From CAWBAT01 sp963810905 (GTDB lineage: Bacteria > Acidobacteriota > Terriglobia > Versatilivoradales > Versatilivoraceae), in the NCBI GenBank assembly GCA_963810905.1, contig CAWEPG010000008.1, forward strand, positions 1 to 64,000: DNA of 64,000 nucleotides, given 5' to 3'. The notes below the pieces were generated by a model. That model was not told where the DNA came from. It did not search any database and saw only the letters and a program-made list of their open reading frames with translations. Position 1 is the stretch's first letter; each line of letters begins with the position of its first letter. The position numbers and the translations under genes were made by a program. Positions 56,869-64,000 of the stretch are shown piece after piece.

Positions 56869-57899
56869 ATGAAAAAGAGTCATATGATTTTTGTTCTCTT
56901 GGGAGTCTGGCGTTACTTGGATTCGCGAATCTGCAGGGGTCTCAGACCCCGCCTTTTGACTCGACAAAATGTCAGCGTGAATTGGAAGTGATGAAAGGGA
57001 TTCTCCGCACGACTCTTGATTTTGCCGGGAAAGAATATTCGAGTGGAGAGACGGGTGTCACGAGAGGTCGATTCAATATGGGACCGGCATTTCTGAATTC
57101 TGGCAGCCTCACGGCATTTTATCTGGCGGGGCAGGGAGCGGTCTTTACTATCCCGGCTTCGACCATTCGAGGTTCATTTCTCCGACATGGGGAGCATATG
57201 AAAATCGCGATCGGTCCGGAAGAGCTCGATCTTGGGGAATTCAACGATGCCATGGCAGATTTACAGGACGAGATGAAAGACTTAAGCGAAGAACTCAGTT
57301 CCTTGGGGAAAGAAATGAGTGCAGACCAGGTTGTTTCGCCTCTTCCTCCACCCCCACCGCAGCCTCCTAGCCCCGGCCAGGCGCCTCCTCCGGCGCCAAA
57401 TAAAATCAAGGAGAAAAACGCCAAGAAACTGAATGGGAAAGAAGTCGATCTGCAAAAAAAGCTCGCAGATCTGCAAGACAGGGCAAAGCAACGACAGGAA
57501 GAATTCGAGGCAAGAAAAGCCAAATTCCGAGCCAATCTCGAACAGATTAGAGGCCTTTTAATCGAAGTACTCGCCAACCATGGCGATTCACTGACAACCG
57601 TAAAACCTCATGAGTTTATCAATCTGGTGATTGTCGATGAAGGCGGTGGCTGGTTGGCAAACGATGCAGAAGGGAAGAGGGAAATCATCTCCGTACAAAA
57701 GTCGATCATCGCTGATTACAAGGCGGGCAGGCTGACATCTGGAGGAATTCAAGCTAAAGGTTCTGAACTATATCAACTAGATCATCGATTAGAGAGCGCA
57801 GTCCGTCGTCCAGCGGACGACGCCAGTTTTGCAACGGCAACCCCCCTGGCCAGTCGAGCATTAGACCTCAAGAGCTCAACCCTTCATGATTGCATTTGA
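56869..57899 (+). pseudogene. Secreted coiled-coil, Pro-rich protein, frameshifted in signal peptide
   Basis: ATG 56869 follows CTGGAGG. The start MKKSHMIFVLL and the continuation GSLALLGFANLQGSQ form a signal peptide only if one base is restored near 56904; from there the frame is open to 57899. The mature protein has about 100 structured residues, a Pro run (PLPPPPPQPPSPGQAPPPAP), then a Lys/Glu coiled coil (QKKLADLQDRAKQRQEEFEA) and a compact end (VKPHEFINLVIVDEGGGW). It is linked to the ECF/anti-sigma pair, so it may be the target or sensor of that system. No known family recognised. Confidence 0.65.
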
Positions 57900-58006
57900 T
57901 TGGAGGGCTGAACTCCGCGACCTCTGCATAGAATTAAGAGGTGTCCCTAATGCCGTGCGAGAGTGAATGAGGGACTCGGAGGGGCAAAGCCCCGATGCAA
58001 TAAAAG

Positions 58007-58585
58007 CCTGGGGCAACGCCCCAGGTCACCGAATGAGAAGCGTCAAGGGCTGAAAGCCCGTTCTATCGTCAATCCCAGACATATCGTTCGTCGCATGCCA
58101 CCCTGTATTTCGTGAGAAATGCCCGATACTCGTCCTGGAACGTCCGCGTTCGATGGTGTTCTTCTTGATTGTCGATGTAAGCCAGGAGTGCATCCAAATC
58201 CGCCGGCCCCACGGAGAACACACCATAACCGCGTTGCCATGCGAAGCCGCAAAGCTCGGGGGATTGAGTCTTGAGCCATTTCGATGACGAGGTTTTCACC
58301 TTCTCAACCAGAACTGCGACTGTGATCGCCCGCGAAAGTTGGACGGCGAGGTGAACGTGATCCGCCAAACCTCCGGCCCGGGGACATTCGCAGCCCGAGT
58401 TGCGGACCACTGTGGCGAGATAGGCGTGGAGCGCAGGGCGAACCGACGCGCCAAGACAGGGGAAGCGATCCTTCGTGCTGAAAACAAGGTGCAAAAGGAT
58501 ATTTTCGAGTGATTGGGGCATGGAATGGAACGGGCTTTCAGCCCTTGTTCGGTTTCGGGTTGTTTGCCTGGGGCGTTGCCCCAGG
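58007..58585 (-). mobile_element. RAYT transposase flanked by mirrored REP palindromes
   Basis: The transposase is bracketed by exact inverted copies of a two-part repeat. Left: CCTGGGGCAACGCCCCAGG (58007-58025) then GGGCTGAAAGCCC (58047-58059). Right: GGGCTTTCAGCCC (58532-58544) then CCTGGGGCGTTGCCCCAGG (58567-58585), the exact reverse complements in mirrored order. Each part is itself a hairpin. This is the BIME-like organisation in which RAYT proteins mobilise REP sequences. Confidence 0.8.
58069..58521 (-). CDS. REP-associated tyrosine transposase (IS200/IS605 Y1 type)
   Basis: About 150 residues from MPQSLENILLHLVFSTKDRF; the open frame extends upstream but that part is REP sequence. 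The HUH metal site is GGLADHVHLAVQL, and the C-terminal helix AYIDNQEEHHRTRTFQDEYR carries the Tyr nucleophile candidate. Family members cut and rejoin single-stranded DNA at hairpin ends; single-copy relatives are domesticated to handle REPs. Intact. Confidence 0.9.
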   Translation of the reverse strand: MPQSLENILLHLVFSTKDRFPCLGASVRPALHAYLATVVRNSGCECPRAGGLADHVHLAVQLSRAITVAVLVEKVKTSSSKWLKTQSPELCGFAWQRGYGVFSVGPADLDALLAYIDNQEEHHRTRTFQDEYRAFLTKYRVACDERYVWD

Positions 58586-59004
58586 CTGGTATGGTTTCGC
58601 ACCTTTGGCGCTTTTGTCCTCAGCCCATATCCGGGTAAGGGTTGAACCAGAGCAAAAGTTGGTAGCCTAAACGGCCGTGGAATAGGCTACAAAAACCTCT
58701 TGATGTTCGTTAGCTGGTAGCTGCGATTTTCGCAGTTTGTGCGGCTAGCGTAGGCTTTTGGATTGAGGATTCCAATGACCGTTCAATGTCCCGCGGTGTA
58801 GCGTCGCTCGTGCAAAAACCGCAAGCAAGGCTTTTCCGGCAAATCACCGTTGTTTCCCAGCTCTTCGGACAGTCTGGTTTCGATAAGCTAAGAGGCATAT
58901 ATTCGAAATATCTAACTAGATGTGGGCTTCAATCCTCCTGTTTACTGCCTTCCACTTTCTGGCGTCTGTTTTCCGGCTCCTGTCGACGACGTCATTTTTC
59001 CGCG
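58586..59004. other. Intergenic region with GTAGCCTA hairpin
   Basis: No gene seen; the plus-strand frame at 58786 has no protein-like character. The hairpin at 58662-58690 is the only clear structure. Confidence 0.5.
58662..58690. repeat. GTAGCCTA hairpin repeat, copy 2
   Basis: Perfect GTAGCCTA/TAGGCTAC arms with a 13-base loop, matching the arms at 20880-20909; only the loop differs. Confidence 0.5.
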
Positions 59005-59463
59005 TTAATTGAGATCGCGACCCGACGCAACGTGATGGAGCAGCCATCCCACCGCACCTCCAATCGGCACCGCAAACCACCAGATTGCCAGCAGACTGAA
59101 CTTCAACACAACGATGGTCATCCCTAGTACGTTTGTCTGCCCCGGAGCGGTGTAAGCGAAGAAGACTGCGAACGTCGGGGCGAAGATCACCAAAGCGAGC
59201 GTTGCAACAACTGCACCCCGGAGTGCGGCATCTACCTGGCTAATGCTTCGCGCAGGATCGCAGAGAGCAATGCCGGTCAGCGTGCCGGAGACCGCCGCAG
59301 CCAATCCGGGTAACACGATAAAGAGGATGAGCGCCACACCGTCACGCCGGCTTAGCACAGATGGTAGGAACCAGGCCGCTGGTAAGAAGCTCCCAACAGC
59401 GCCAAAGCTTACGGCCGCTGCCACTCGCGGCCACCGACGTACTAGTACACCTGTTGATGCCAT
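59005..59463 (-). CDS. Hypothetical membrane protein (about 4 TM)
   Basis: About 152 residues from MASTGVLVRRWPRVAAAVSF. Four hydrophobic stretches: AAVSFGAVGSFLPAAWFLP, ALILFIVLPGLAAAVSGTLTG, GAVVATLALVIFAPTFAVFFAY, and VVLKFSLLAIWWFAVPIGGAV. No functional motif is visible. It is distinctly richer in G+C and Ala than the flanking genes, hinting at different origin. An upstream start (59487) would add eight residues. Confidence 0.62.
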   Translation of the reverse strand: MASTGVLVRRWPRVAAAVSFGAVGSFLPAAWFLPSVLSRRDGVALILFIVLPGLAAAVSGTLTGIALCDPARSISQVDAALRGAVVATLALVIFAPTFAVFFAYTAPGQTNVLGMTIVVLKFSLLAIWWFAVPIGGAVGWLLHHVASGRDLN

Positions 59464-59664
59464 ATGGAACGTCTTGCTGCCTAGCAATTTGCCTTATGCT
59501 GCCTGACACCTGCCTACTGCATTCTGCCGTTTGCCTACTACCGTGGGATTGGCTGCAAAGGCCCATCAAACCTGGTAGTGGGCTTTCGTTCCTGAATTCG
59601 CGAAGCTGCTCGCCAGAGCATGGGCGGTGCTATCAGCCTTAGCTCGGGCCTCCCCTTAGCATCC

Positions 59665-60295
59665 TCACTTCTTAGTATCCGGGCTACTACTCTCCGGATT
59701 ATTCAGCAGACCTTCAAATCCATTGCGCTTCGATAGGTCTATATAGAAAGACTGAATTCTTCGCACGTAGTTCAGTGTCTCTTCATATCTCCATCGAGGC
59801 ACTTGGGGGGCAATAGTTTCGACGCTGGTCCATGCTTTTGAATTGAGCCCCTCCTTTTCCGCCGTGCCCTGTGCTTTCAAGATAGTCCCCCTTCCGGCGT
59901 TGTAACTGCTCAAGACAAAGCTTAAGCGGTCTGTGAGGGAATCATGCTGCGTCCAGGCGTTCCATAACTTTCTGTCATAGAAGATGCCGGCGGCGATATT
60001 CCATCTGGGATCATTGATTTCGCCGATCTCAGGATTCTTGGTTTGTATCTCTTGGTAAGTTGCCGGCATGAGTTGCATGAGACCTTTAGCTCCAACCCAG
60101 CTCTTTGCTTCTGGGTTGAGATTACTCTCCGTCATGGCCTGTGCTTTAAAGACCTTCCAATCGAAGCCAACTCCAAAGTATTGCTTCGAATACTTGCGAA
60201 AGATCTCATCATAGGTGCTGGGCATCCCTTTTTGAGCCCATGCAGCTCGATGGGGTGAGCAACGCCAAGATGAGAAAAAGGACTCTCTTTCTCAT
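59665..60295 (-). pseudogene. Lipoprotein lytic transglycosylase (SLT family), frameshifted near N-terminus
   Basis: The catalytic domain (TYDEIFRKYSKQYFGVGFDW, FKAQAMTESNLNPEAKSWVG with catalytic Glu, AKGLMQLMPATYQEI, SSYNAGRGTI) is a family 1 lytic transglycosylase that cuts peptidoglycan with 1,6-anhydro product. Upstream, ATG 60295 starts a lipoprotein signal MRKRVLFLILALLTPSSC, which joins the domain only if one base is removed near 60230. Without that, only an unexported form from ATG 60225 is made. The ATG at 60295 overlaps the stop of the DUF350 gene, supporting the restored start and an operon. Confidence 0.82.
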
Positions 60296-60495
60296 TTCAG
60301 TGCTCCTCCAATGACCATCCCGATCGTGATGAAAATGGAAGCAATAAAAATCGCAACCGCAATGTTTCCTTTTTTGAGTTCATCCTCAAAGTTAATTTTC
60401 GGGGATAACCAATCGAAAATCTTATAGGCCAGAAACATCAATACTAATCCCAGTCCAGCATAGATGTAATTCAGCGCAATAATCTGCCATTGCAT
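60292..60495 (-). CDS. DUF350-family small membrane protein
   Basis: 67 residues with two TM segments: IYAGLGLVLMFLAYKIFDWL and KGNIAVAIFIASIFITIGMVIGGAL. The order, FEDELKKGNIAVA turn and size match DUF350 (YjfL-like) proteins of unknown function. An AGGGAGG ribosome site precedes the ATG. It overlaps the lipoprotein transglycosylase start (ATGA), so both are co-translated; a role in envelope maintenance is inferred. Confidence 0.8.
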   Translation of the reverse strand: MQWQIIALNYIYAGLGLVLMFLAYKIFDWLSPKINFEDELKKGNIAVAIFIASIFITIGMVIGGALK

Positions 60496-60577
60496 AAACT
60501 TCCCTCCTTAATTTTTAAAATGCGCTCGGCTGAGAATGACTTTGGCCTGTTCGCGCAGAGACAAGCCCCGTATCCCC

Positions 60578-61011
60578 TTACTTTTTCGCAGCTTCAACGA
60601 CTTCAAGCTTAACTTTGGCTCGACCGTCCTTGATCATATCAAGATCCTGAGCCGCCCGGCCGGAAACATCGATAATTTCCTTCTTGGGTCCGTGGGGTCC
60701 TCGATCATTGATACGGACGACGACACTTTTGTGGTTCTTCAGATTGGTTACTTTGACCTCGTGCCCAGGGGAAGAGTTCGGTGTGCGGCAGTCAGAGCAT
60801 TCTTGTCGTACTTCTCCCCGCTGGTCAAGGGTCGTCCCACCAGCTTGTCGCTGTAGAAGACGGCGGTCCCGGTTTCTTCTTTCACTGCTGCTGTGCTGGC
60901 ATGGGCCTTTTTAGCTGCTTTGTGCTGGGCAGGCGACGATCGCGGAAACGTGGCGATTAGAACGAGGGTGCAGAGTCCTATGAGCATAGGTATTGACAGC
61001 TGTATTCTCAT
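60578..61011 (-). pseudogene. rlpA: RlpA-like septal ring lytic transglycosylase, frameshifted
   Basis: Signal peptide MRIQLSIPMLIGLCTLVLIA, a Lys/Ala linker, then a double-psi beta-barrel: GTAVFYSDKLVGRPLTSGEKYD, LTAAHRTLPLGT, and after a one-base deletion (ACG-GAG, about 60753) VKVTNLKNHKSVVVRINDRGP and KKEIIDVSGRAAQDLDMIKDG, ending at TAA 60578. The catalytic Asp of RINDRGP is present. Without correction the protein stops at 87 residues, losing the active site. Lies just upstream of the DUF350/transglycosylase pair in transcription, forming a cell-wall cluster. Confidence 0.85.
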
Positions 61012-61441
61012 AGTACCTCCAGTATTGTTTTATGCGTTCATGATCCAATTCGAAGGGTTTTATCGATTATTTTATTAATGAAACCTATCGTTTCATCCCG
61101 GCGGTTAGTAAGGAGAGTCCACCACGATAAAACGGGTGTTTCTGCTGACGAATTGCGGCTGATACCAGGCGCCACTACACTGCTGGTGGTCAAAAACGAG
61201 TTTCCTGGGGAGAACGAATCGCAGAGAGAACCGTTTCGTGGTCAAAGAATCGGAAGTCTCAAACCGTAGCGGTAAATCAAGATTGTGAGCGGAAATCTTA
61301 CGCAGAGCGAAATCTTGTGTCAACATTATTTGGTCGGGCCGAAAAAGTGCGATTTCCGGCCATCCTATTGGCTATTACTGCAGAAAGGTTCGAGCGACTT
61401 TAGCTACTTCCCTAGGTCCGACCCCGCTTTTCCTCAGCTGA
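61012..61441. other. Intergenic, no gene seen
   Basis: About 430 bases between the rlpA start and the esterase stop. Short frames on both strands lack protein character. A gapped repeat of AAATCTT around 61280-61316 is the only pattern noted. Confidence 0.45.
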
Positions 61442-62332
61442 TCACTCTATGAATCCCCGCGCCCGCAGCCAACTCACCAAGAGCTTCGGCCAGGCATCGA
61501 GAACGGGGTTGTCCCGCGCCAGGCCGACGCCGTGAGGGCCCCTCTCAAACACGTGAAGCTCGTAGGGGACGCCGGCCCGCCGGAGTGCCTCTGCGAATAG
61601 CAAGCTATTGTCTACCGCTACCACCTTATCCTCTGCCGTGTGAAAAAGAAAAGTTGGCGGTGTCCGAGTGGTGACCTGTGTCTCATTAGAAAGCAGCTTC
61701 ACGAGCTCAGGCGATGGTGTGGCGCCGAGGAGATTGCGACGTGAGCCCGCATGGGTGATACCATCCTTCATGGAGATTACGGGGTATGCTAGTACGGCAA
61801 TGTCGGGGCGGCTGCTGAATCGTTCGATTGGGTCTGTAGCCTTTGCGTCGCCTTCATCGAAATGGGTGGCCAGAGTAGAGGCGAGGTGACCGCCCGCCGA
61901 AAAGCCCCAGATACCGATGCGGTTCGGATCTAACCCCCATTCCTTCGCTCGCGCTCTGAGAGTGCGAATCGCGCGGGCCGCATCCTGCATGGGTGCCGGG
62001 AATTCGTAACGTGGTCCAAGGCGATATTTGAGCACCACCGCCGTGACAGCAATGCTGTTGAGCCAGAGTGCGACATCATGGCCCTCGTAGCTTGCCAGGT
62101 GCTCATAACCGCCCCCCGGACAAATCACGATTGCTGCGCCGTTTATACGGCCATTCGGCGGGCGGTAAAGCGAGATGGAGGGAATGTCTTCGGCTTCTGC
62201 CCCCTTTGCGCCGGGGGCGCCGTTGGGCCAAAGAGTCATCGGCCGCGAAGCCTCCTGCTCCGCCTGTAGGCTCGCGAGGAGAAGGCTGGGCAGCAGTACC
62301 ATTAATCCGCCGAGGGAACTGGCAATAGTCAT
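61442..62332 (-). CDS. Exported alpha/beta-hydrolase (acetyl esterase-like)
   Basis: 296 residues with a signal peptide (LGGLMVLLPSLLLASLQA). Oxyanion loop CPGGGY (71-76), nucleophile elbow GFSAGG with Ser145, Asp235 in HTAEDKVV and His267 in RGPHGVGL form the triad. The pattern matches BD-FAE/Axe-like carbohydrate esterases that remove acetyl or feruloyl groups from plant polysaccharides. GC content is higher than in the core genes. No neighbouring glycoside hydrolase; substrate unproven. Confidence 0.87.
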   Translation of the reverse strand: MTIASSLGGLMVLLPSLLLASLQAEQEASRPMTLWPNGAPGAKGAEAEDIPSISLYRPPNGRINGAAIVICPGGGYEHLASYEGHDVALWLNSIAVTAVVLKYRLGPRYEFPAPMQDAARAIRTLRARAKEWGLDPNRIGIWGFSAGGHLASTLATHFDEGDAKATDPIERFSSRPDIAVLAYPVISMKDGITHAGSRRNLLGATPSPELVKLLSNETQVTTRTPPTFLFHTAEDKVVAVDNSLLFAEALRRAGVPYELHVFERGPHGVGLARDNPVLDAWPKLLVSWLRARGFIE

Positions 62333-62452
62333 CGTGTTACCTCACCTGTTAACCAGCGGGCAGGGCACGGATTCCTGCCTACTGCTTTCCGCCGTCTGGC
62401 CACTTGCTTCCTGCACTCTGCCTTCTACTTAGCCGCATCGAATTTCCTATCA

Positions 62453-63181
62453 TTAGCTGATAAGCCACCTCGCGACGCGGTGCCAGGCCTCGGTCTGAGA
62501 TATTGCAAAGCGCAAGGGGAGGGATACCAATACGGCGAAACCGCCCCACAGGCTAATCGGATTGGGGCGGCGTCGGGCCACAAGGTCGTAAATTGGAGCC
62601 GCCGCGAGGAATGCGATGAAGATACATGCGATCACCGGTGGGTGCCCCACAGCGATCGGCCAGCGGCTGATAGCCGGCGGCAAAAGGTTAATCATGGCGA
62701 GAAGCATCAACCGTTTGTGGGTCTCACTCCGGCGCCGGTTGTAGAGTCCGGCAAACGCAAACACCGTGAAGAACAAGAGGTCCGTCAGCATCACGAGCAA
62801 AAACGCGAGTGGATCGCCAGGAAGTGCACCCCGTCTGGCCGCGGGAAACGCGATTACGAGACCCAACCCGATTAACAGGCCGGCGAGACAGGCAGCGGCT
62901 ATCCCCAACCGGCGATGGAGGTTCGTATTCCCGCTTGCCACGAGAGCTGTCTGGGTGAGGAAGAGAAGGACCCAACAAGTAAAAACGATTCCATGAACTA
63001 CGACGATGGGAGCCAACGCCGGCATGGTCGCCGGCCTCAAATAAAACGAATGGGCAAACCCGATAAAGATGGTGACGAGAGAAGCGACTGCCATTCCGAC
63101 GTAGAACCAACGGACAGGGCGTCCTCGTGGGAATCCGTCTGGCTGGGAGCTTTTCCCAATTGGAGTCGAGGAGGTATTCAT
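62453..63181 (-). CDS. Hypothetical 7-TM membrane protein
   Basis: 242 residues with about seven hydrophobic segments after a polar N-terminus: FYVGMAVASLVTIFIGFAHS, VVVHGIVFTCWVLLFLTQTAL, GIAAACLAGLLIGLGLVIAF, LAFLLVMLTDLLFFTVFAFAG and others. The HGIVFTCWVLLFLTQ...NLHRRLG motif recurs in uncharacterised integral membrane proteins. The histidines (FAHS, VVVHG, NLHRRLG, ETHKR) could bind haem or metal, but this is speculative. It has high GC like the preceding esterase. Confidence 0.7.
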   Translation of the reverse strand: MNTSSTPIGKSSQPDGFPRGRPVRWFYVGMAVASLVTIFIGFAHSFYLRPATMPALAPIVVVHGIVFTCWVLLFLTQTALVASGNTNLHRRLGIAAACLAGLLIGLGLVIAFPAARRGALPGDPLAFLLVMLTDLLFFTVFAFAGLYNRRRSETHKRLMLLAMINLLPPAISRWPIAVGHPPVIACIFIAFLAAAPIYDLVARRRPNPISLWGGFAVLVSLPLRFAISQTEAWHRVARWLIS

Positions 63182-63396
63182 GGAAATTCCTGGCTCGGAC
63201 CCGTAAGTATAGAAAGGGTATCTGCCGGGGGGGCTATTGTCAAGGGCGCGGGAAAGCTTACCCCCCCCTGAAGTCCCCCCTTGGAAACGGGGGGACGATA
63301 AAAGCCCACGAGGAATTTAGAAGACATTCATCGTGGCTACCAGCGGGTCACTAGGTTTATCGTTGCCGGGACCAGCAGACCCGGCTACAGCAAACA

Positions 63397-64000
63397 TCAT
63401 TCATAGCGAAGGGCGACGATCGGGTCGAGGTCGGCAGCTCGCTTGGCCGGGAAAATACCGAAGAAGAGTCCTACCCCAACTGAAACAGCAAAAGCCACAA
63501 CAACCCAAAACACCGAGACTTGAGCGGGCAGAGAAGGAACGAGTCGCTTGACTGTATAGCTGATGATTGCCCCTATAAGAATTCCAATCACTCCTCCGGC
63601 GCCGGTCAAGGTCATGGCCTCAATCAAAAATTGCTGCAATATATCCCGTCGCTGCGCCCCGACGGCTTTGCGAATCCCAATCTCACGCGTTCTTTCCGTG
63701 ACTGATACCAGCATGATGTTCATGACCCCGATCCCTCCCACCAGCAACCCAATGGAGGAGATGAGCAGAGTCAGAATCACAATGGCTCCGGTGAGCTGCT
63801 GCCAGATTGAAGCCAACAGGTCCGGGGACGCGATCTCGAAGTCATTCTCTTCCTTGCTCGGGACCTTTCTTCGACGCCGCAGGATGTCGGTCACCTCGTC
63901 CTGCGCCTTTTGCATCTCGGAGGGGTCTCGTACACTGACGGCAATGAGATGATCTTCGATTTCGGGATAAATTCTGTGAAAGGTGTTGTACGGGATGATG
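63397..64000 (-). CDS. MacB-type ABC transporter permease, C-terminal part (cut by window edge)
   Basis: At least 200 residues, open past the right end of the window. The visible part is the end of the periplasmic domain (VSVRDPSEMQKAQDEVTDIL, ENDFEIASPDLL) and the FtsX domain: TM IVILTLLISSIGLLVGGIGVMNIMLVSVTERTREIGIRKAVGA, then AMTLTGAGGVIGILIGAIIS, and VVVAFAVSVGVGLFFGIFPAKRAADLDPIVALRYE, the classic end of MacB-like permeases. With a partner ATPase these export peptides, lipoproteins or drugs by mechanotransmission. The partner would be off-window. Confidence 0.92.
   Translation of the reverse strand, partial: IIPYNTFHRIYPEIEDHLIAVSVRDPSEMQKAQDEVTDILRRRRKVPSKEENDFEIASPDLLASIWQQLTGAIVILTLLISSIGLLVGGIGVMNIMLVSVTERTREIGIRKAVGAQRRDILQQFLIEAMTLTGAGGVIGILIGAIISYTVKRLVPSLPAQVSVFWVVVAFAVSVGVGLFFGIFPAKRAADLDPIVALRYE

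Noticed and set aside
23735..61011. Programmed +1 frameshifting as the cause of the repeated shifts
   Set aside because: Five are +1 and three are -1, the shift sites share no slippery motif or in-frame stop, and the genes are unrelated; indel errors fit better.

Overview
The window looks like a chromosomal segment of a Gram-negative soil or sediment bacterium. It has an LpxD lipid A gene and TonB-dependent outer-membrane machinery. I lean towards Acidobacteriota or a close relative because of the large TonB receptor with an N-terminal carboxypeptidase-like domain and several secreted proteins of no common family; no rRNA is present to settle this. Coding density is moderate and several gaps carry palindromic repeats.

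Layout: 1-4600 holds an APC permease, a possible 42-residue protein and a Tat-exported protein resembling D-apionate lactonases. 4855-23445 is a tandem integration zone. An intact tRNA-Thr(CGT) lies at 23370-23445 on the minus strand, and two partial copies of its 3' end lie in the same orientation at 8815-8860 and 4855-4883. The small interval (4855-8860) is a decayed P4-like element: XRE regulator remnant, D5-type primase remnant, GIY-YIG fragment and a tyrosine integrase with a stop codon beside its att copy. The large interval (8815-23370) carries a two-module NRPS (A-T-C-A-T), a methyltransferase, a DASS anion permease, a TonB-dependent receptor and a PQQ-type propeller protein.

23484-30301 is a minus-strand complex I block (nuoE-J-K-L-M-N) ending in a clear Rho-independent terminator. 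30698-46949 is mostly core: an unknown protein, thiS, murJ, lpxD, xerC/D, a sensor kinase, recO, glyQ, glyS, pyruvate phosphate dikinase, a probable PPi-dependent phosphofructokinase and a FecR-like protein. A group II intron (about 47052-49030) follows, then a PfkB kinase, a secreted unknown protein, a Tat-exported enolase-superfamily enzyme and an aminotransferase. Next come an ECF sigma/anti-sigma pair with a secreted Pro-rich protein, a REP-associated transposase unit, and a cell-wall cluster (lytic transglycosylase, DUF350, RlpA). The window ends with an esterase, two membrane proteins and the C-terminal part of a MacB-type permease running off the edge.

Eight otherwise well-preserved genes each contain one single-base frameshift (nuoN, glyS, the enolase-superfamily gene, the aminotransferase, the anti-sigma factor, the Pro-rich protein, the lytic transglycosylase and rlpA). 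Because glyS and nuoN are core genes, indel errors in the assembly are the simplest explanation. The most interesting candidate system is the tRNA-Thr-bounded NRPS region: its loading adenylation domain lacks the amino-group-binding Asp, its second module reads as glycine, and it has no release domain.
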